DNA of 40,172 bases, taken from positions 1-40,172 of the IMG/VR virus record IMGVR_UViG_3300020446_000024; one strand, written 5' to 3'. The DNA is from a virus. A model generated the notes under the pieces. It had not been told where the DNA came from. It made no database searches and saw nothing but the letters and a program-made list of their open reading frames with translations. A program made the position numbers and the translations under genes. Shown here in pieces: positions 22,755 through 33,200 of the stretch (positions are counted from its first letter, which is position 1; each line of letters opens with the position of its first letter).

Positions 22755-22776
22755 AGACTAAAATATTATTAGTGTA

Positions 22777-22784
22777 TATTTATA
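22777..22784 (+). promoter_or_regulatory. Late-promoter-like TATTTATA
   Basis: TATTTATA lies 18 bases before the ATG at 22803 and opens the baseplate wedge operon, which then runs to 36291 with TAATG and near-zero junctions. Confidence 0.65.
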
Positions 22785-22802
22785 TTAAAACAGAAAACAA
22801 TT

Positions 22803-23360
22803 ATGGATTCGAAAAAATTAGTAAAAGTAATCAAAGCGTTAGTAGAAGCTGAGGTATCTAAAAGACAAGAAGTTTTTCTAAAGAAAACTTTTCCTAAGAT
22901 TTTAGATGAAGCAGTAAAGGCAAGAATGAAAACTATTACTTCCAACAAAACAGAAGAAGTAGACCCGTTTTCATTAGCTAATGCAGTATTAGATGAAGAT
23001 AGAAAAGAATCTCAACCAGTTGTTGAGAATCAAACATATACTAAGAACCCTATGTTAAACCAAGTACTAAACGAAACTCTACAGAGTGGTGTTACTGATA
23101 CGATGGATAAAACAGTTACATTTGGAACACACAATGTTGCAGCTGCTGGTGGAGGAACACCCGTAGGACAAAGTGGAATCCAATCTTTCAGAGAAGAGAT
23201 GGCTCAGAAGATGGGATTACAACCAATGGGACAACAATCAGCACCACAACCACAAGGTTTAGGAGTACAGACTGGTGTGCCTGGTTTAGATAAGATTCTT
23301 AACAGAGATAATTCAGAGCTTGTAAAAGCGATGACTAGAAAAAGAGGAGTAGGAGCATAA
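22803..23360 (+). CDS. Virion-region hypothetical protein, 185 aa
   Basis: This 185-residue protein has a helical, Lys/Glu-rich N-terminal half (KVIKALVEAEVSKRQEVFLKK) and a Gly/Gln/Pro-rich disordered C-terminal half (GGGTPVGQSG, QSAPQPQGLG). The layout suggests an assembly factor or a flexible internal protein. It is the first gene of the wedge operon and is followed one base later by the gp25-like gene. The start has an A-rich leader without a Shine-Dalgarno site, as is common in Bacteroidetes. Confidence 0.6.
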   Translation: MDSKKLVKVIKALVEAEVSKRQEVFLKKTFPKILDEAVKARMKTITSNKTEEVDPFSLANAVLDEDRKESQPVVENQTYTKNPMLNQVLNETLQSGVTDTMDKTVTFGTHNVAAAGGGTPVGQSGIQSFREEMAQKMGLQPMGQQSAPQPQGLGVQTGVPGLDKILNRDNSELVKAMTRKRGVGA

Positions 23361-23361
23361 G

Positions 23362-23793
23362 ATGGCTTATGAGTTAAATAAAAAGATTGTAATTGATACT
23401 GAAGAGTTTAATAACTTTGCAGTCGGTATTACTTTACCAATACAAAGAGGTAATGATGGATACTTTAGACAATCTTTTAGAACATTTGACCAAGTTCGTT
23501 CCAACTTAAAAAATTTATTACTTACCAAAAGGGGTGAAAGGTTATTACAACCTGATTTTGGAAGTGGGTTACATGATTTGTTGTTCAATCCTGCAACAGA
23601 GAAATTTGAAGAGGATTTAGAAACTACAATAAATAATGCAGTAGCTAAGTGGTTACCTTACATTACAGTAGAAGATATTGATATTGATATAAGTAAAGAA
23701 ATGACAGATAACAATCAAGCTAAAGTATCTTTGAAGTTTAAACAAGAAGGAGACCAAACATTAGATACATTAACATTTTTGGTAGAGGAATAA
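23362..23793 (+). CDS. 25: gp25-like baseplate wedge protein
   Basis: The 143-residue protein matches the gp25/W family, which nucleates sheath assembly on the baseplate wedge. The conserved core is FRTFDQVRSNLKNLLLTKRGERLLQPDFGSGL (39-70), holding the GERLLQPDFG version of the family's EPR-type motif, followed by LHDLLFNPATEKFEEDLETTI and a beta strand pair (ITVEDIDIDI). Length and order (gp25 then gp6) are the standard arrangement in contractile tails. It abuts the gp6-like gene with one base between. Confidence 0.93.
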   Translation: MAYELNKKIVIDTEEFNNFAVGITLPIQRGNDGYFRQSFRTFDQVRSNLKNLLLTKRGERLLQPDFGSGLHDLLFNPATEKFEEDLETTINNAVAKWLPYITVEDIDIDISKEMTDNNQAKVSLKFKQEGDQTLDTLTFLVEE

Positions 23794-23794
23794 T

Positions 23795-25846
23795 ATGGCA
23801 TTAAATAATCAAATAAAAAGTTTTAAGGATAAAGGTAGAGATATTAAATACCTTAACAAAGATTTTGTTGATTTTAGAACCAACTTAATTGAATTCGCTA
23901 AAACTTATTTTCCAACAACATTTAATGATTTTAACGAATCATCACCAGGTATGATGTTTATTGAAATGGCATCTTATGTCGGTGATGTATTGGGATATTA
24001 TATAGATGATACATTAAAAGAATCATTACTTACTACCTCCGAAGATAGAGAAAATATATTTGAACTATCTAAAATGATGGGGTATAGAGCCAAAGTTACA
24101 ACCCCAGCTACAACAAAATTAAGTGTATTTCAATTGATACCATCAAGAAGATTAACAAATCCTATTTCATCAGGTGATTTAGCATTTGAACCTGATACTG
24201 ATTATTACCTAAGAGTAAAAGAAGGTATGGAGTTAGATGCTGATGGTGTACAATTTAGAACGACAGAACTATTAGATTTCGCAGATGCAGAAGATAGAGA
24301 AATCACTGTATATGAAAGAGATATAGATACTAATAATCCCAAATTTTATTTAGTAAAAAAATTCGTTGATGTAATATCAGCTACAGAAAAACAAATAGAA
24401 ATTACATTTAGTAATACACAAGAAGAATATGCAAAAATTGATATACCTGATACAAATATAATTGACATATTCGATGTTAGAGATGCTAACAATAACAGAT
24501 ACTACAAAGTTCCATACTTAGGGCAAGAGATGGTTTATGTAGAATATTCAAATACTGAAGCACAAGATAAAGATTTATTTCAGTTTAGAGATTCAGTAGC
24601 ATCAATTCTTAAATTAATTAAAACACCAAGAAGATTTAAAGTAGTAACAAATCCAGATGGTACAACTACTATTCAGTTTGGTAGTGGTGATGGTGGTAAA
24701 AATGATGAACTACTAATCCCTACATTTAAAAATGTTGGGTTAGGGTTAAACAATTCTATAGATAAGTTAGGAGCATCATTTGACCCATCAAACTTTTTAC
24801 TAACTAAATCATATGGACAATCACCAAAGAATACTACAATGACTGTAAAATATTTAGTTGGTGGTGGTGTAGAATCAAATGTAGCACAAAATACAATACA
24901 AAGAATTACCAAAGTTGAATTTGATGAAGATTTATCAGCATTTGGTCAATCAGAGAGAAATCTTTATTCGACTGTTAAGAACTCATTAGCAGTAGATAAT
25001 GAACAACCAGCAACTGGTGGTAGGGGAGCAGAAACATTAGAAGAGATTAGAGAGAATGCTATAGCTAACTTCGGTTCACAAAACAGAGCAGTAACATCTA
25101 AGGATTATCAAGTAAGAGCATTATCAATGCCACCTAAGTTTGGTAATATCACAAAAGCATTTTGTGCAGCTGATGGTCAATTGGATGATAACTCACCAGC
25201 TTCTATACTAGCTTCACCAACCGCACTAAACGAATTTTCTAAGTTGGTACAAGATTTACAAGCTGATGGTAAGAATACTGATGAACAAATAAAAACACAA
25301 GTTTCAAAATTTTTATCAAATAAAAAATCAAATGTAAAAGAAAAGAATAATCCATTTGCAGTAAACTTATATGTGTTAGGATATGATTCTAATAAAAAAC
25401 TAACATCTCTTAATAGAGCAGTCAAAGAAAATCTAAAAACATATATGAATGAATTTAGAATGTTGACCGATGGTGTAAATCTTTTAGATGGATTTATTAT
25501 TAATATAGGTTTAGATTTTGAAATTAGAGTTTATAGAGATTATAATAAAAGAGAAGTATTAACAAATTGTATTACGGCTCTTAAAGATTATTTTGAAATA
25601 GATAAATGGACATTCAATATGCCAATCAATATTGGTGAAGTTGAAATGTTAATAGGAAATATTGAAGGAGTACAATCCGTAGTTAAAACAGAGTTTAAAA
25701 ACTTATGTGGAGGTACTTCAGGTTATTCACCAAATTCATATGATGTTGTTGGTGCAACGAAGAATAAACAAATTTATCCTTCATTAGACCCATCAATATT
25801 TGAATTTAAATTTCCTGATAAGGATATAAGAGGGAGAGTAGTATAA
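23795..25846 (+). CDS. 6: gp6-like baseplate wedge protein
   Basis: The 683-residue protein corresponds to T4 gp6 / P2 J, the main wedge subunit. The N-terminal DFRTNLIEFAKTYFPTTFNDFNESSPGMMFIEMASYVGDVLGYYIDD (about residues 28-73) is a strong signature. A J-like central region follows (GGRGAETLEEIRENAIANFGSQNRAVTSKDY, about 407-437) and a C-terminal AINIGLDF-type strand plus GEVEMLIGNIEGVQSV. The length matches T4 gp6 (about 660). It is followed by a TAATG coupling. Confidence 0.95.
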   Translation: MALNNQIKSFKDKGRDIKYLNKDFVDFRTNLIEFAKTYFPTTFNDFNESSPGMMFIEMASYVGDVLGYYIDDTLKESLLTTSEDRENIFELSKMMGYRAKVTTPATTKLSVFQLIPSRRLTNPISSGDLAFEPDTDYYLRVKEGMELDADGVQFRTTELLDFADAEDREITVYERDIDTNNPKFYLVKKFVDVISATEKQIEITFSNTQEEYAKIDIPDTNIIDIFDVRDANNNRYYKVPYLGQEMVYVEYSNTEAQDKDLFQFRDSVASILKLIKTPRRFKVVTNPDGTTTIQFGSGDGGKNDELLIPTFKNVGLGLNNSIDKLGASFDPSNFLLTKSYGQSPKNTTMTVKYLVGGGVESNVAQNTIQRITKVEFDEDLSAFGQSERNLYSTVKNSLAVDNEQPATGGRGAETLEEIRENAIANFGSQNRAVTSKDYQVRALSMPPKFGNITKAFCAADGQLDDNSPASILASPTALNEFSKLVQDLQADGKNTDEQIKTQVSKFLSNKKSNVKEKNNPFAVNLYVLGYDSNKKLTSLNRAVKENLKTYMNEFRMLTDGVNLLDGFIINIGLDFEIRVYRDYNKREVLTNCITALKDYFEIDKWTFNMPINIGEVEMLIGNIEGVQSVVKTEFKNLCGGTSGYSPNSYDVVGATKNKQIYPSLDPSIFEFKFPDKDIRGRVV

Positions 25847-26904
25847 TGTATTATTTTTTAACCGCATCTAAAGACGCTAGTATATTTCTACAACAACCAA
25901 CTCAAAACACTGGGTTGGATGAAATATTAGAAGTGTCTAAAGTTTATTATGGTTCACTTAAAGATACGGCTAGAAGTTTAATAAAGTTCGATACAGATTC
26001 ACTTTCTTCTAAACTTTCTGATGGTAGTGTAACAATGAGTGTAGCTGAAATGGTACTTAGAGAAACAGAACCAACAGAAATACCCTTATCATATTCATTA
26101 GAAATTAATCCTATTTCTCAAAGTTGGGAAATGGGTAATGGTACTAGATTTGATGATATATCAACAAGTGGTTGTACTTGGAATTACAGAGATAGTGGTT
26201 CTAATTGGTTACCAACCAACGTACCAAATAGTGGTAGTGCAACTGGTTCGTTTGATGGAAAGGGTGGTATGTGGTACACTGCATCTCAAGCTACTCGTTC
26301 TTATGATTATGAATCATCTGATTTAATTGTTGATGTATCTTCATCATTTTCATTTTGGTTAGATGAGGGATATTCAAATGAAGGATTTATTATTAAACAT
26401 GAATCATCAAAAGAAGATAATGATATTGATTATGGACAATTAAAATTCTTCGGTAAAGAAACACATACAATATATCAACCAAAGGTTAGAATCGGTTGGG
26501 ATGATAGTAGATATGAAACTGGTTCATTACAAGCACTACCAGAAGAATACAAAATATCATTAAAAAGATTAAAGAAATCATACAAAGCTGGTGGGAGATA
26601 TGATATAGAGGTATTCGCAAGAGAGTTGTATCCACAAAAAACTTTTCAAAACACATTTGGATACTCCACAGGCAGCTTACTTCCAACATCATCTTTCTAC
26701 CAAATTAAAGATAACGAAAGCGATGATATAATTATTCCTTTCGGTGAATATTCTAAGCTAAGTACTTATGGAAACAAAAGTAGAATCAGTTTAGATTTAA
26801 CAAACTTTGAAGTAAATAGAAGTTATAAGGTAGAATTAAAAGTAGAGATAAGTGGTTCTTCGGAATACTTTGATGATGATTATATATTTGAAGTAACAGA
26901 ATAA
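25846..26904 (+). CDS. Baseplate/fibre-region protein with DNRLRE-like beta domain
   Basis: The 352-residue beta-rich protein starts YYFLTASKDASIFLQQPTQNTGLDEILEVSK, a pattern like DNRLRE/CBM96 domains (a first strand with D-A-S-I, then SLIKFDTDSLS and an MSVAEMVLRETE strand, then LEINPISQSWEMG). The second half has repeated SGS-type turns and strands (YRDSGSNW, YSTGSLLPTSS). Such domains act in surface attachment or sugar binding. The position between gp6 and the coiled-coil tail protein is where T4 holds gp7/gp8, but no sequence match to those is seen. It is TAATG-coupled on both sides. Confidence 0.65.
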   Translation: MYYFLTASKDASIFLQQPTQNTGLDEILEVSKVYYGSLKDTARSLIKFDTDSLSSKLSDGSVTMSVAEMVLRETEPTEIPLSYSLEINPISQSWEMGNGTRFDDISTSGCTWNYRDSGSNWLPTNVPNSGSATGSFDGKGGMWYTASQATRSYDYESSDLIVDVSSSFSFWLDEGYSNEGFIIKHESSKEDNDIDYGQLKFFGKETHTIYQPKVRIGWDDSRYETGSLQALPEEYKISLKRLKKSYKAGGRYDIEVFARELYPQKTFQNTFGYSTGSLLPTSSFYQIKDNESDDIIIPFGEYSKLSTYGNKSRISLDLTNFEVNRSYKVELKVEISGSSEYFDDDYIFEVTE

Positions 26905-28274
26905 TGGCATTAGAAAAAGATGTAAGAATTGATGAACTAACTCTGAGTGGTTCAAAAGCTATAAAATCCATAGACCCATATGGAAGGCATAATTATTATG
27001 CTGAACAAATGAAGGAATCTAATGGTTCTATGGATGGTGAAATTAGCGGTAAACTTCGTAGACCAAAGTATGATGAAGAACAACTACTATTAGCAGTAGA
27101 TACAGAAGTAGATGAATTAATTCCTAATAAACCAAAAGATTTACCTGATGTAGTCTTACAAGAAGATTATGATGCACTTCAAAGAGCATTAGATGCTGCT
27201 AATAACACAATAGCTGATTTAAGAGCACAATTATCAGCTGCACAATCAAAGATATCAGAATTACAATCTCAAATAAGTGGGTTAAGAGCTGAATTAGATG
27301 CATCGCTATTAAGAGTTACTGTAGCTGAAAACTCAGCAGAAGCAGCTGCAGATAAATTTAAACAAACATCTATTGATTTACAACAAGCTATTCAAAAATC
27401 AGTAGCAGAAGCAATAGAGAGGGTTTCGTTGGAAGCGCAGGTAGAAGGTTTAACTGCACAAAAAGAAGCATTAGTACAACAAGTAAGTTCATTAGAATCG
27501 CAAGTGGCTGGTGTACAAGCTCAATTACAATCAGGTGGTGAATCTGCTGGTGGTAAGTGGACAGCTAGAATAAGTCCTGTAGCTGAGGATGACAAAGATG
27601 ATATATATTTTTATAGTCTCAAAAGAAATAATGATGGACGTACTGTTGGTTGGAGAAATGGACCAGACTTAATTTTACTAAATAGTACTACTGAACCAAT
27701 AAGCTTCCAATTTACAAACACAGCATCTTGGATGCGAACACCGAGTCCAGTAACATTACAATCTGGTGAAACAAAAACTATAAAACTCGTATCAAAACGT
27801 GCAGCAACGAATAATGGTGATAAAGATAAAGACTATGGAGGTACATTAACTATTAAAGGTGCTGGAGAAACTATAGCTTTTCCAGCCACTAATAGGAATC
27901 ACAAAGGTAAGAAAATAATTTGTGTAGAATTATACAGACAAGGATATCTACCATATGAAATATACAAAGCTGATGAAGAATGGGGTGATATGACATTTGA
28001 AAAAGACCCAAAATTAATTATTGGTTATCAAATGTGGGCAAGACCAGTAGTTGAGTTTATGAGAAAAAATCCACAATGGACACCTGTAATTTATTTCTTA
28101 CTTAAACCTTGGACAGAATGGATGGCAAATCAGATGGGATTAGAAAATTTGAATAAAAAAAGAATTTGGATTGGGGGATTATCACATAAATTAATTGTAC
28201 CATTCTGTCGTTATGTATATAATAACTTTGGTGGGGATAGATATTATCAATTAGCAAAACTTAGGAACAACTAA
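26904..28274 (+). CDS. Tail protein with coiled coil and C-terminal marine-phage domain
   Basis: The 456-residue product has three parts. The N-terminal 85 residues are charged (SIDPYGRHNYYAEQMKES). A long coiled coil spans about 85-215 (LQRALDAANNTIADLRAQLSAAQSKISELQSQI). After a beta domain (about 220-330), the C-terminal 120 residues (CVELYRQGYLPYEIYKADEEWG, PKLIIGYQMWARPVVEF, LLKPWTEWMANQMG) are a helical module that I recall from tail fibre-like proteins of marine phages, sometimes next to Hint domains. Here there is no Hint domain. It is probably a fibrous tail component. Confidence 0.6.
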   Translation: MALEKDVRIDELTLSGSKAIKSIDPYGRHNYYAEQMKESNGSMDGEISGKLRRPKYDEEQLLLAVDTEVDELIPNKPKDLPDVVLQEDYDALQRALDAANNTIADLRAQLSAAQSKISELQSQISGLRAELDASLLRVTVAENSAEAAADKFKQTSIDLQQAIQKSVAEAIERVSLEAQVEGLTAQKEALVQQVSSLESQVAGVQAQLQSGGESAGGKWTARISPVAEDDKDDIYFYSLKRNNDGRTVGWRNGPDLILLNSTTEPISFQFTNTASWMRTPSPVTLQSGETKTIKLVSKRAATNNGDKDKDYGGTLTIKGAGETIAFPATNRNHKGKKIICVELYRQGYLPYEIYKADEEWGDMTFEKDPKLIIGYQMWARPVVEFMRKNPQWTPVIYFLLKPWTEWMANQMGLENLNKKRIWIGGLSHKLIVPFCRYVYNNFGGDRYYQLAKLRNN

Positions 28275-30247
28275 TGGCAATTAAGAACTTTAAAGAAATA
28301 TTGCAAAAAGAAGCAAAAAGGATTGATTTCAAAGATAGAAATATTTTTGAAAGAGGAAAAATGCCTTCTTTCTTTGGTAGAGGTGTAACCGATACTATTG
28401 AGTTTATTCTTTATGATAATGGTGATAATCAATTACCACAAGGAGATGACGGTAAATTAGTAAGATACATTAATATTTCTGAGATAGATAATATTAGAAA
28501 CTATCTTATGATTGCTAGGGGAGCTGCTTCTAATCAATCACCTGAATATTTTGTTGATGTAGAAAAACTAATCAATGAAGCTGGATATAAGAATGGTTTA
28601 TTTAGAACTCAAATTACATTGTTAAATAAAAGAGTTGGTAGTGAGCATTTTCAAAATAAAGTATGGATACATGAAATATCACCATCAAGAACAGAAATAA
28701 GAGTTTTACCACTTAAAGTAGAAAATCAACTATTAGAAAAAGATTTAAAAGATAGATACAGAATACTTTTAGAAAACGGAGAATTTAAAGATGATGTTTT
28801 AAACAGATTAGATGGGTTTATAGATTCAATAGATGCAAATAATGTTATCAAAAAAGTAAGAGCATTATATGGACAGGATTGGATTGATAATCTTAAAAAA
28901 GAATTTAAAATTAATGATTTTGATGGATTTATAAATGATGTAACTGTGAAAGCTAAACAAGCTATAGGGTATTTTATTAGTAACAGAGGATACATTTTTG
29001 GAAAAGCTGATTATGGTAAAGCGTTAAAGCAAGATTTGACATCAAGCTTTACAGATAGAAAAAGAAGAAAATTTAGAGGAAGAAACAGAAAACCAAATTC
29101 TCAAAGATTGGACATTGCAACTTTACAAAGTAAATCTATGGAAATAATATGTGATAGTATTAGATTCCATTTACCACAAAGAAATTTACAAGTTGTAAAT
29201 ACACCAAAACTTAAAACATTAGAAAGTAGAGATAAGATTAGTACAATATTACAAAAATTTGGTACATCCAAAAAAATTGATACTAAAATAACAAAGGTAG
29301 TCAAAGTAGTTAAACCTGCTAAAGTTGTAAAAGCAACTGTAACATCAAGACCAAAAGAAAAACCAGCAGATGTTAAACCAATCAAAATACAAGCTGAAAC
29401 TAAAAAATATTATTTTTATGATGTACACTATAAGGGAAGGAGTGTAGCTGCAATAACTTATACTGATATGAGTGGTGATTCAAACTTTTTTGCTTTACCA
29501 AGTGGAAAACGAGTTAAAATATGTGCTTTAGAAGGAAGTGTAAAAGGTAAATCACATCCAAAGGAAACAATAATTACAAAAAAAGAACTTTGTAAAATTG
29601 ATACACCAGTTCCTAATTTTGTTACTCCAAAGCCAGAACCAGATATTACTCTTACTAAAGAACAAGTAGATGCAATAAATCAATTCGATTTAAGTGGTGT
29701 TGGTGATAAGATTAAGTTTGATATGGAAAAGATGCAGGATGAAATAACAGCTAATATAAAAAAGAGTTTTGAGGGATTACCAAAGATTAAATTTCCTCCG
29801 ATTGGTCCAATTGGTGTACCTAATTCTGCTACGGCAAATTCAAAAATACCATTTATACCTTTTAAACCAATAACTTTTACACCATTGTTTCAGAACGCCT
29901 TTGCTAATCTTAAACCACCTACAACGGTGAAACCACCACCAAAACCACCAAAAGCAGAACCAGTGGTCAATGTTAAACCATTTTCACCACCAAAACCAAT
30001 AATACCACCATTTAATAACCCTATATTAAAAAATTTAGCAAATCCAGTTATATCATTTAATAATAGAAATAATAATATTGTGGGAAGTGTACCATTTATA
30101 CAACCAATGGCAGTACAACCAAGAGCAGCTACTAGCGGTAGAGGGGGTGGATTTAGTCCATCTATGGTAACTGGAGGTAGTGGTGGATTCAATAGAGGTG
30201 GAATGGGAACGTTTGGTGGTTATAGGAAAGGAGGGAGTGGATACTAA
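28274..30247 (+). CDS. Baseplate/tail structural protein with Pro-rich and Gly-rich tail
   Basis: The 657-residue protein has a folded N-terminal half (residues 1-270: VTDTIEFILYDNGDNQL, VWIHEISPSRTEIRVLP, ALYGQDWIDNL) typical of virion proteins beside the wedge genes in T4-like marine phages. A basic linker (RKRRKFRGRNRKP, then KVVKVVKPAKVVKAT) follows, a second beta domain (about 375-440), then a Pro-rich stretch of about 500-590 (KPPPKPPKAEP) and a Gly-rich C-terminus (SGRGGGFSPSM, GGFNRGGMGTFGGY). The tail is probably flexible. It is TAATG-coupled to the giant protein. Confidence 0.6.
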   Translation: MAIKNFKEILQKEAKRIDFKDRNIFERGKMPSFFGRGVTDTIEFILYDNGDNQLPQGDDGKLVRYINISEIDNIRNYLMIARGAASNQSPEYFVDVEKLINEAGYKNGLFRTQITLLNKRVGSEHFQNKVWIHEISPSRTEIRVLPLKVENQLLEKDLKDRYRILLENGEFKDDVLNRLDGFIDSIDANNVIKKVRALYGQDWIDNLKKEFKINDFDGFINDVTVKAKQAIGYFISNRGYIFGKADYGKALKQDLTSSFTDRKRRKFRGRNRKPNSQRLDIATLQSKSMEIICDSIRFHLPQRNLQVVNTPKLKTLESRDKISTILQKFGTSKKIDTKITKVVKVVKPAKVVKATVTSRPKEKPADVKPIKIQAETKKYYFYDVHYKGRSVAAITYTDMSGDSNFFALPSGKRVKICALEGSVKGKSHPKETIITKKELCKIDTPVPNFVTPKPEPDITLTKEQVDAINQFDLSGVGDKIKFDMEKMQDEITANIKKSFEGLPKIKFPPIGPIGVPNSATANSKIPFIPFKPITFTPLFQNAFANLKPPTTVKPPPKPPKAEPVVNVKPFSPPKPIIPPFNNPILKNLANPVISFNNRNNNIVGSVPFIQPMAVQPRAATSGRGGGFSPSMVTGGSGGFNRGGMGTFGGYRKGGSGY

Positions 30248-33200
30248 TGATTAATAAATTTGGAAGTAGTAAGTTTAATAAATCACCTTTCGCTATGTCT
30301 TATGGAACAAGCTCAAAGAAGAGTTCCGTTGGGACATCATCTCCACTTGCTTTGATGAATAGTTCAATAAACAAAGGATTTAATAGTGTTGGTAAAAAAA
30401 GTACATCAGCACTTGTGCGTGATACTTTAACTACTGTTAAAAAACAAACTACTAATTATACTCCAAAAGCTAGTTCTTTTTCAATAAAGATTCCAGCGAA
30501 TGTAACATCTAATACTAAACCAAAGAAAACTGTTATAAAGGTCAAACAACAAAAACAAGCGCCTGTTGTAAACAAACCAAGTGTAACAAAACCTAAAAAT
30601 ACAGGACAGCAAACACCATCTGCATATGTAAAAACTGTTACACCAAAAACAACGAATCAAATAAAAACTTCTACTCCACAAAGTAGTTCACCAGCAGCTG
30701 CTTCTCTCCAACCAATGGGTATGTCAATGGGTATGGGAGGTGGAACAAATCCTCGACTTGCAACATTTGGTGATAAGGGATTTGAAGATGTAATGGTTAC
30801 AATACCACCTATCCAAAACAATAATAAAGGAAACACTGTAAAATCAAAACCAACAACACAAGCTGCAATTGGTACTGCTATTACAGAGAGTATTGCAAGA
30901 CAAAATCAATTAGATTATAGTAATATCAGACCAATGGGTGAGATTTTAGGGACGGTTTCTGATAGAATAGCAAAAGAACAAATATATAATCAAGGATTAA
31001 GTGCAGCTGAACAGATAAATAGTAGAGGTGTAATAGAAAATCAGATTGCACAATCTATGCAAAATGGTGTAGATAATTCTTTTTCTATTAGAGATAGAGA
31101 TTTAGCATTGGCTGGTGAAGAGTTAAGAACTCCAAGTGGAAACAGAATTACAAGTGGTGTTACTAAATTTGACCAAGGCCAACAAACAATACAAGTTATA
31201 CCAATAGTAAAACCTGTTGGTAACAAAGTTGTAACTGTAAGGGTTGTAACAAATCCTGGTAATTGTGAAGTATTAGTAAATGGACAAACTCAAGGATATG
31301 CAAAACTTACACCAAGCGTACTAACTTTTTCACATAAAGAAATATTAAATAATGGTAAATCAATAACAGTAAGAAGAACTGGATATACTTCAGATGAATC
31401 ATATAGAATTGTAGGGAGAATTGATGAAAAAGTAACTATTGTTGAAAAGCAAGTTTTAGATGATACTTTTGATGATTTTATTGACCCAAGCTTTATGACA
31501 GGTGGTTTAAAACCTTTAGAAGATAGAAGATTTACTCAAACTTTTGGTTTGTTAGGACAAGGTTCAGAAGCTAACACTGGTATGACTAACATGCTGAGAC
31601 AAAATCAGCAAGCTCAAAATCAAAGAAAGAGATATAAAACTGTTAAGGAAGAAATTAGAACACAAAAATTTGTATATGATTTCATATTTTATAAAAATGG
31701 TAAGGTAGTACCCACTTTAGATATTGAAGGATTATTCCAAATAGCTACATTTAATTTAACAAAAGAGATAGTAGTAGTTGATGATGATGTTAGTGATGAT
31801 GATACTACAAAGGATGATGGACCACCACCAAAGAAAGTACCTGAACTATTAGTATTGACTAAGGCTGGTGATAATTTAGATGGAACACAACTAACTCAAT
31901 TTTATTCTGCCGTTGTTAATGGTAACGATGTAAGAAGAATTAACAGTCATACGTTTAAAGGAAAAGCAGGAAGTGCATTTGATATTGTAATTAAATCAAA
32001 AGACCCATCAAATGTAAAAATTTCATATTTCGAAATACTAAAAGGAAGAATTGTAGATGAAGATGCTAAGGGATTTGAAAGAGTAAATGCCGAAGAATTA
32101 ACTTTAGATGTAACTGAACCAACAACTCTTTTAATAAACTTTGAAAAAGTAGTACCAATATTAGTACCATCAGTAACGATAAGTCCAACCAGCTTTAGAT
32201 ATAATATAGCAGCTCCACAAAAATTAAATTTAGGATATGATTCTAAAAATACTGATAAGGTAACTTTTAAATTAAACAAAACAAATAAATCAAGTACGGA
32301 TGAATCTGGTGTATTTACAATTAGTAATTCAATGTTTACTTCAGGAGTTGGACAATATGTTGGTTATGTTTGCCCTTACAATGATGGATATGGAGATGGG
32401 GAAGCTGCAAAATTTATAATTAATGTTGTAAATGAAGTTGAAGTAAAGACACCCGATATTGTTAATATTAATTATCCTGAGATATTAAAGGGGGCTGATT
32501 TTAAAGGATATGATGTAGATTTCACTGTAGCATACCAATCAGTAAATACAAATTTTGTAAAAATATATGTAGGTGATAAATCAAAACCTTATGGTCAATT
32601 TTCACCAACACAATCTGTAGATTTCAATGTACAAAGAATAATAAAACTATTAGGTACAAAAATAAAAGAAGATGATACTGAGTTAAAATTCAACATATTA
32701 TTACAACCACATAATACATCTACATCAAAAGAAGTAGTTGGTAAATTAGAATCAATACAAATAACATTTGTAAAATCAGATATAGATTTACCAAGAGAAG
32801 ATGTAGTTGACCAGCTTTGTGATGCATTTGAAATGGATTTAAATTTATTTGATGATGAAACTTCAAAGTATCTTACGCACTTAGCACATTTCGGTGATGG
32901 TAAAAATAAACTAATTTCAAATTGGGAAACAGATGATGTAACGTTTAGAAACTTTAAGTATGATGAACTAAGGGATAAATTTTTACCAGAATATACAGAT
33001 GGTGGATTTAACTCGTTAGTTCTTAAAATGTATGAACCATTAGGTAAAGAGATACAACCTAATCAAGAACTTTGGATTTCTAAAATTATTACACAACCAA
33101 TAATTGATGAGATTTCTATTGTAGATGATTCAGAAGAATATTGTGTACCACTTAAAGGACCAAACTTTGGTGTAAACGATTGTGGTTCTCCAGCTGATAC

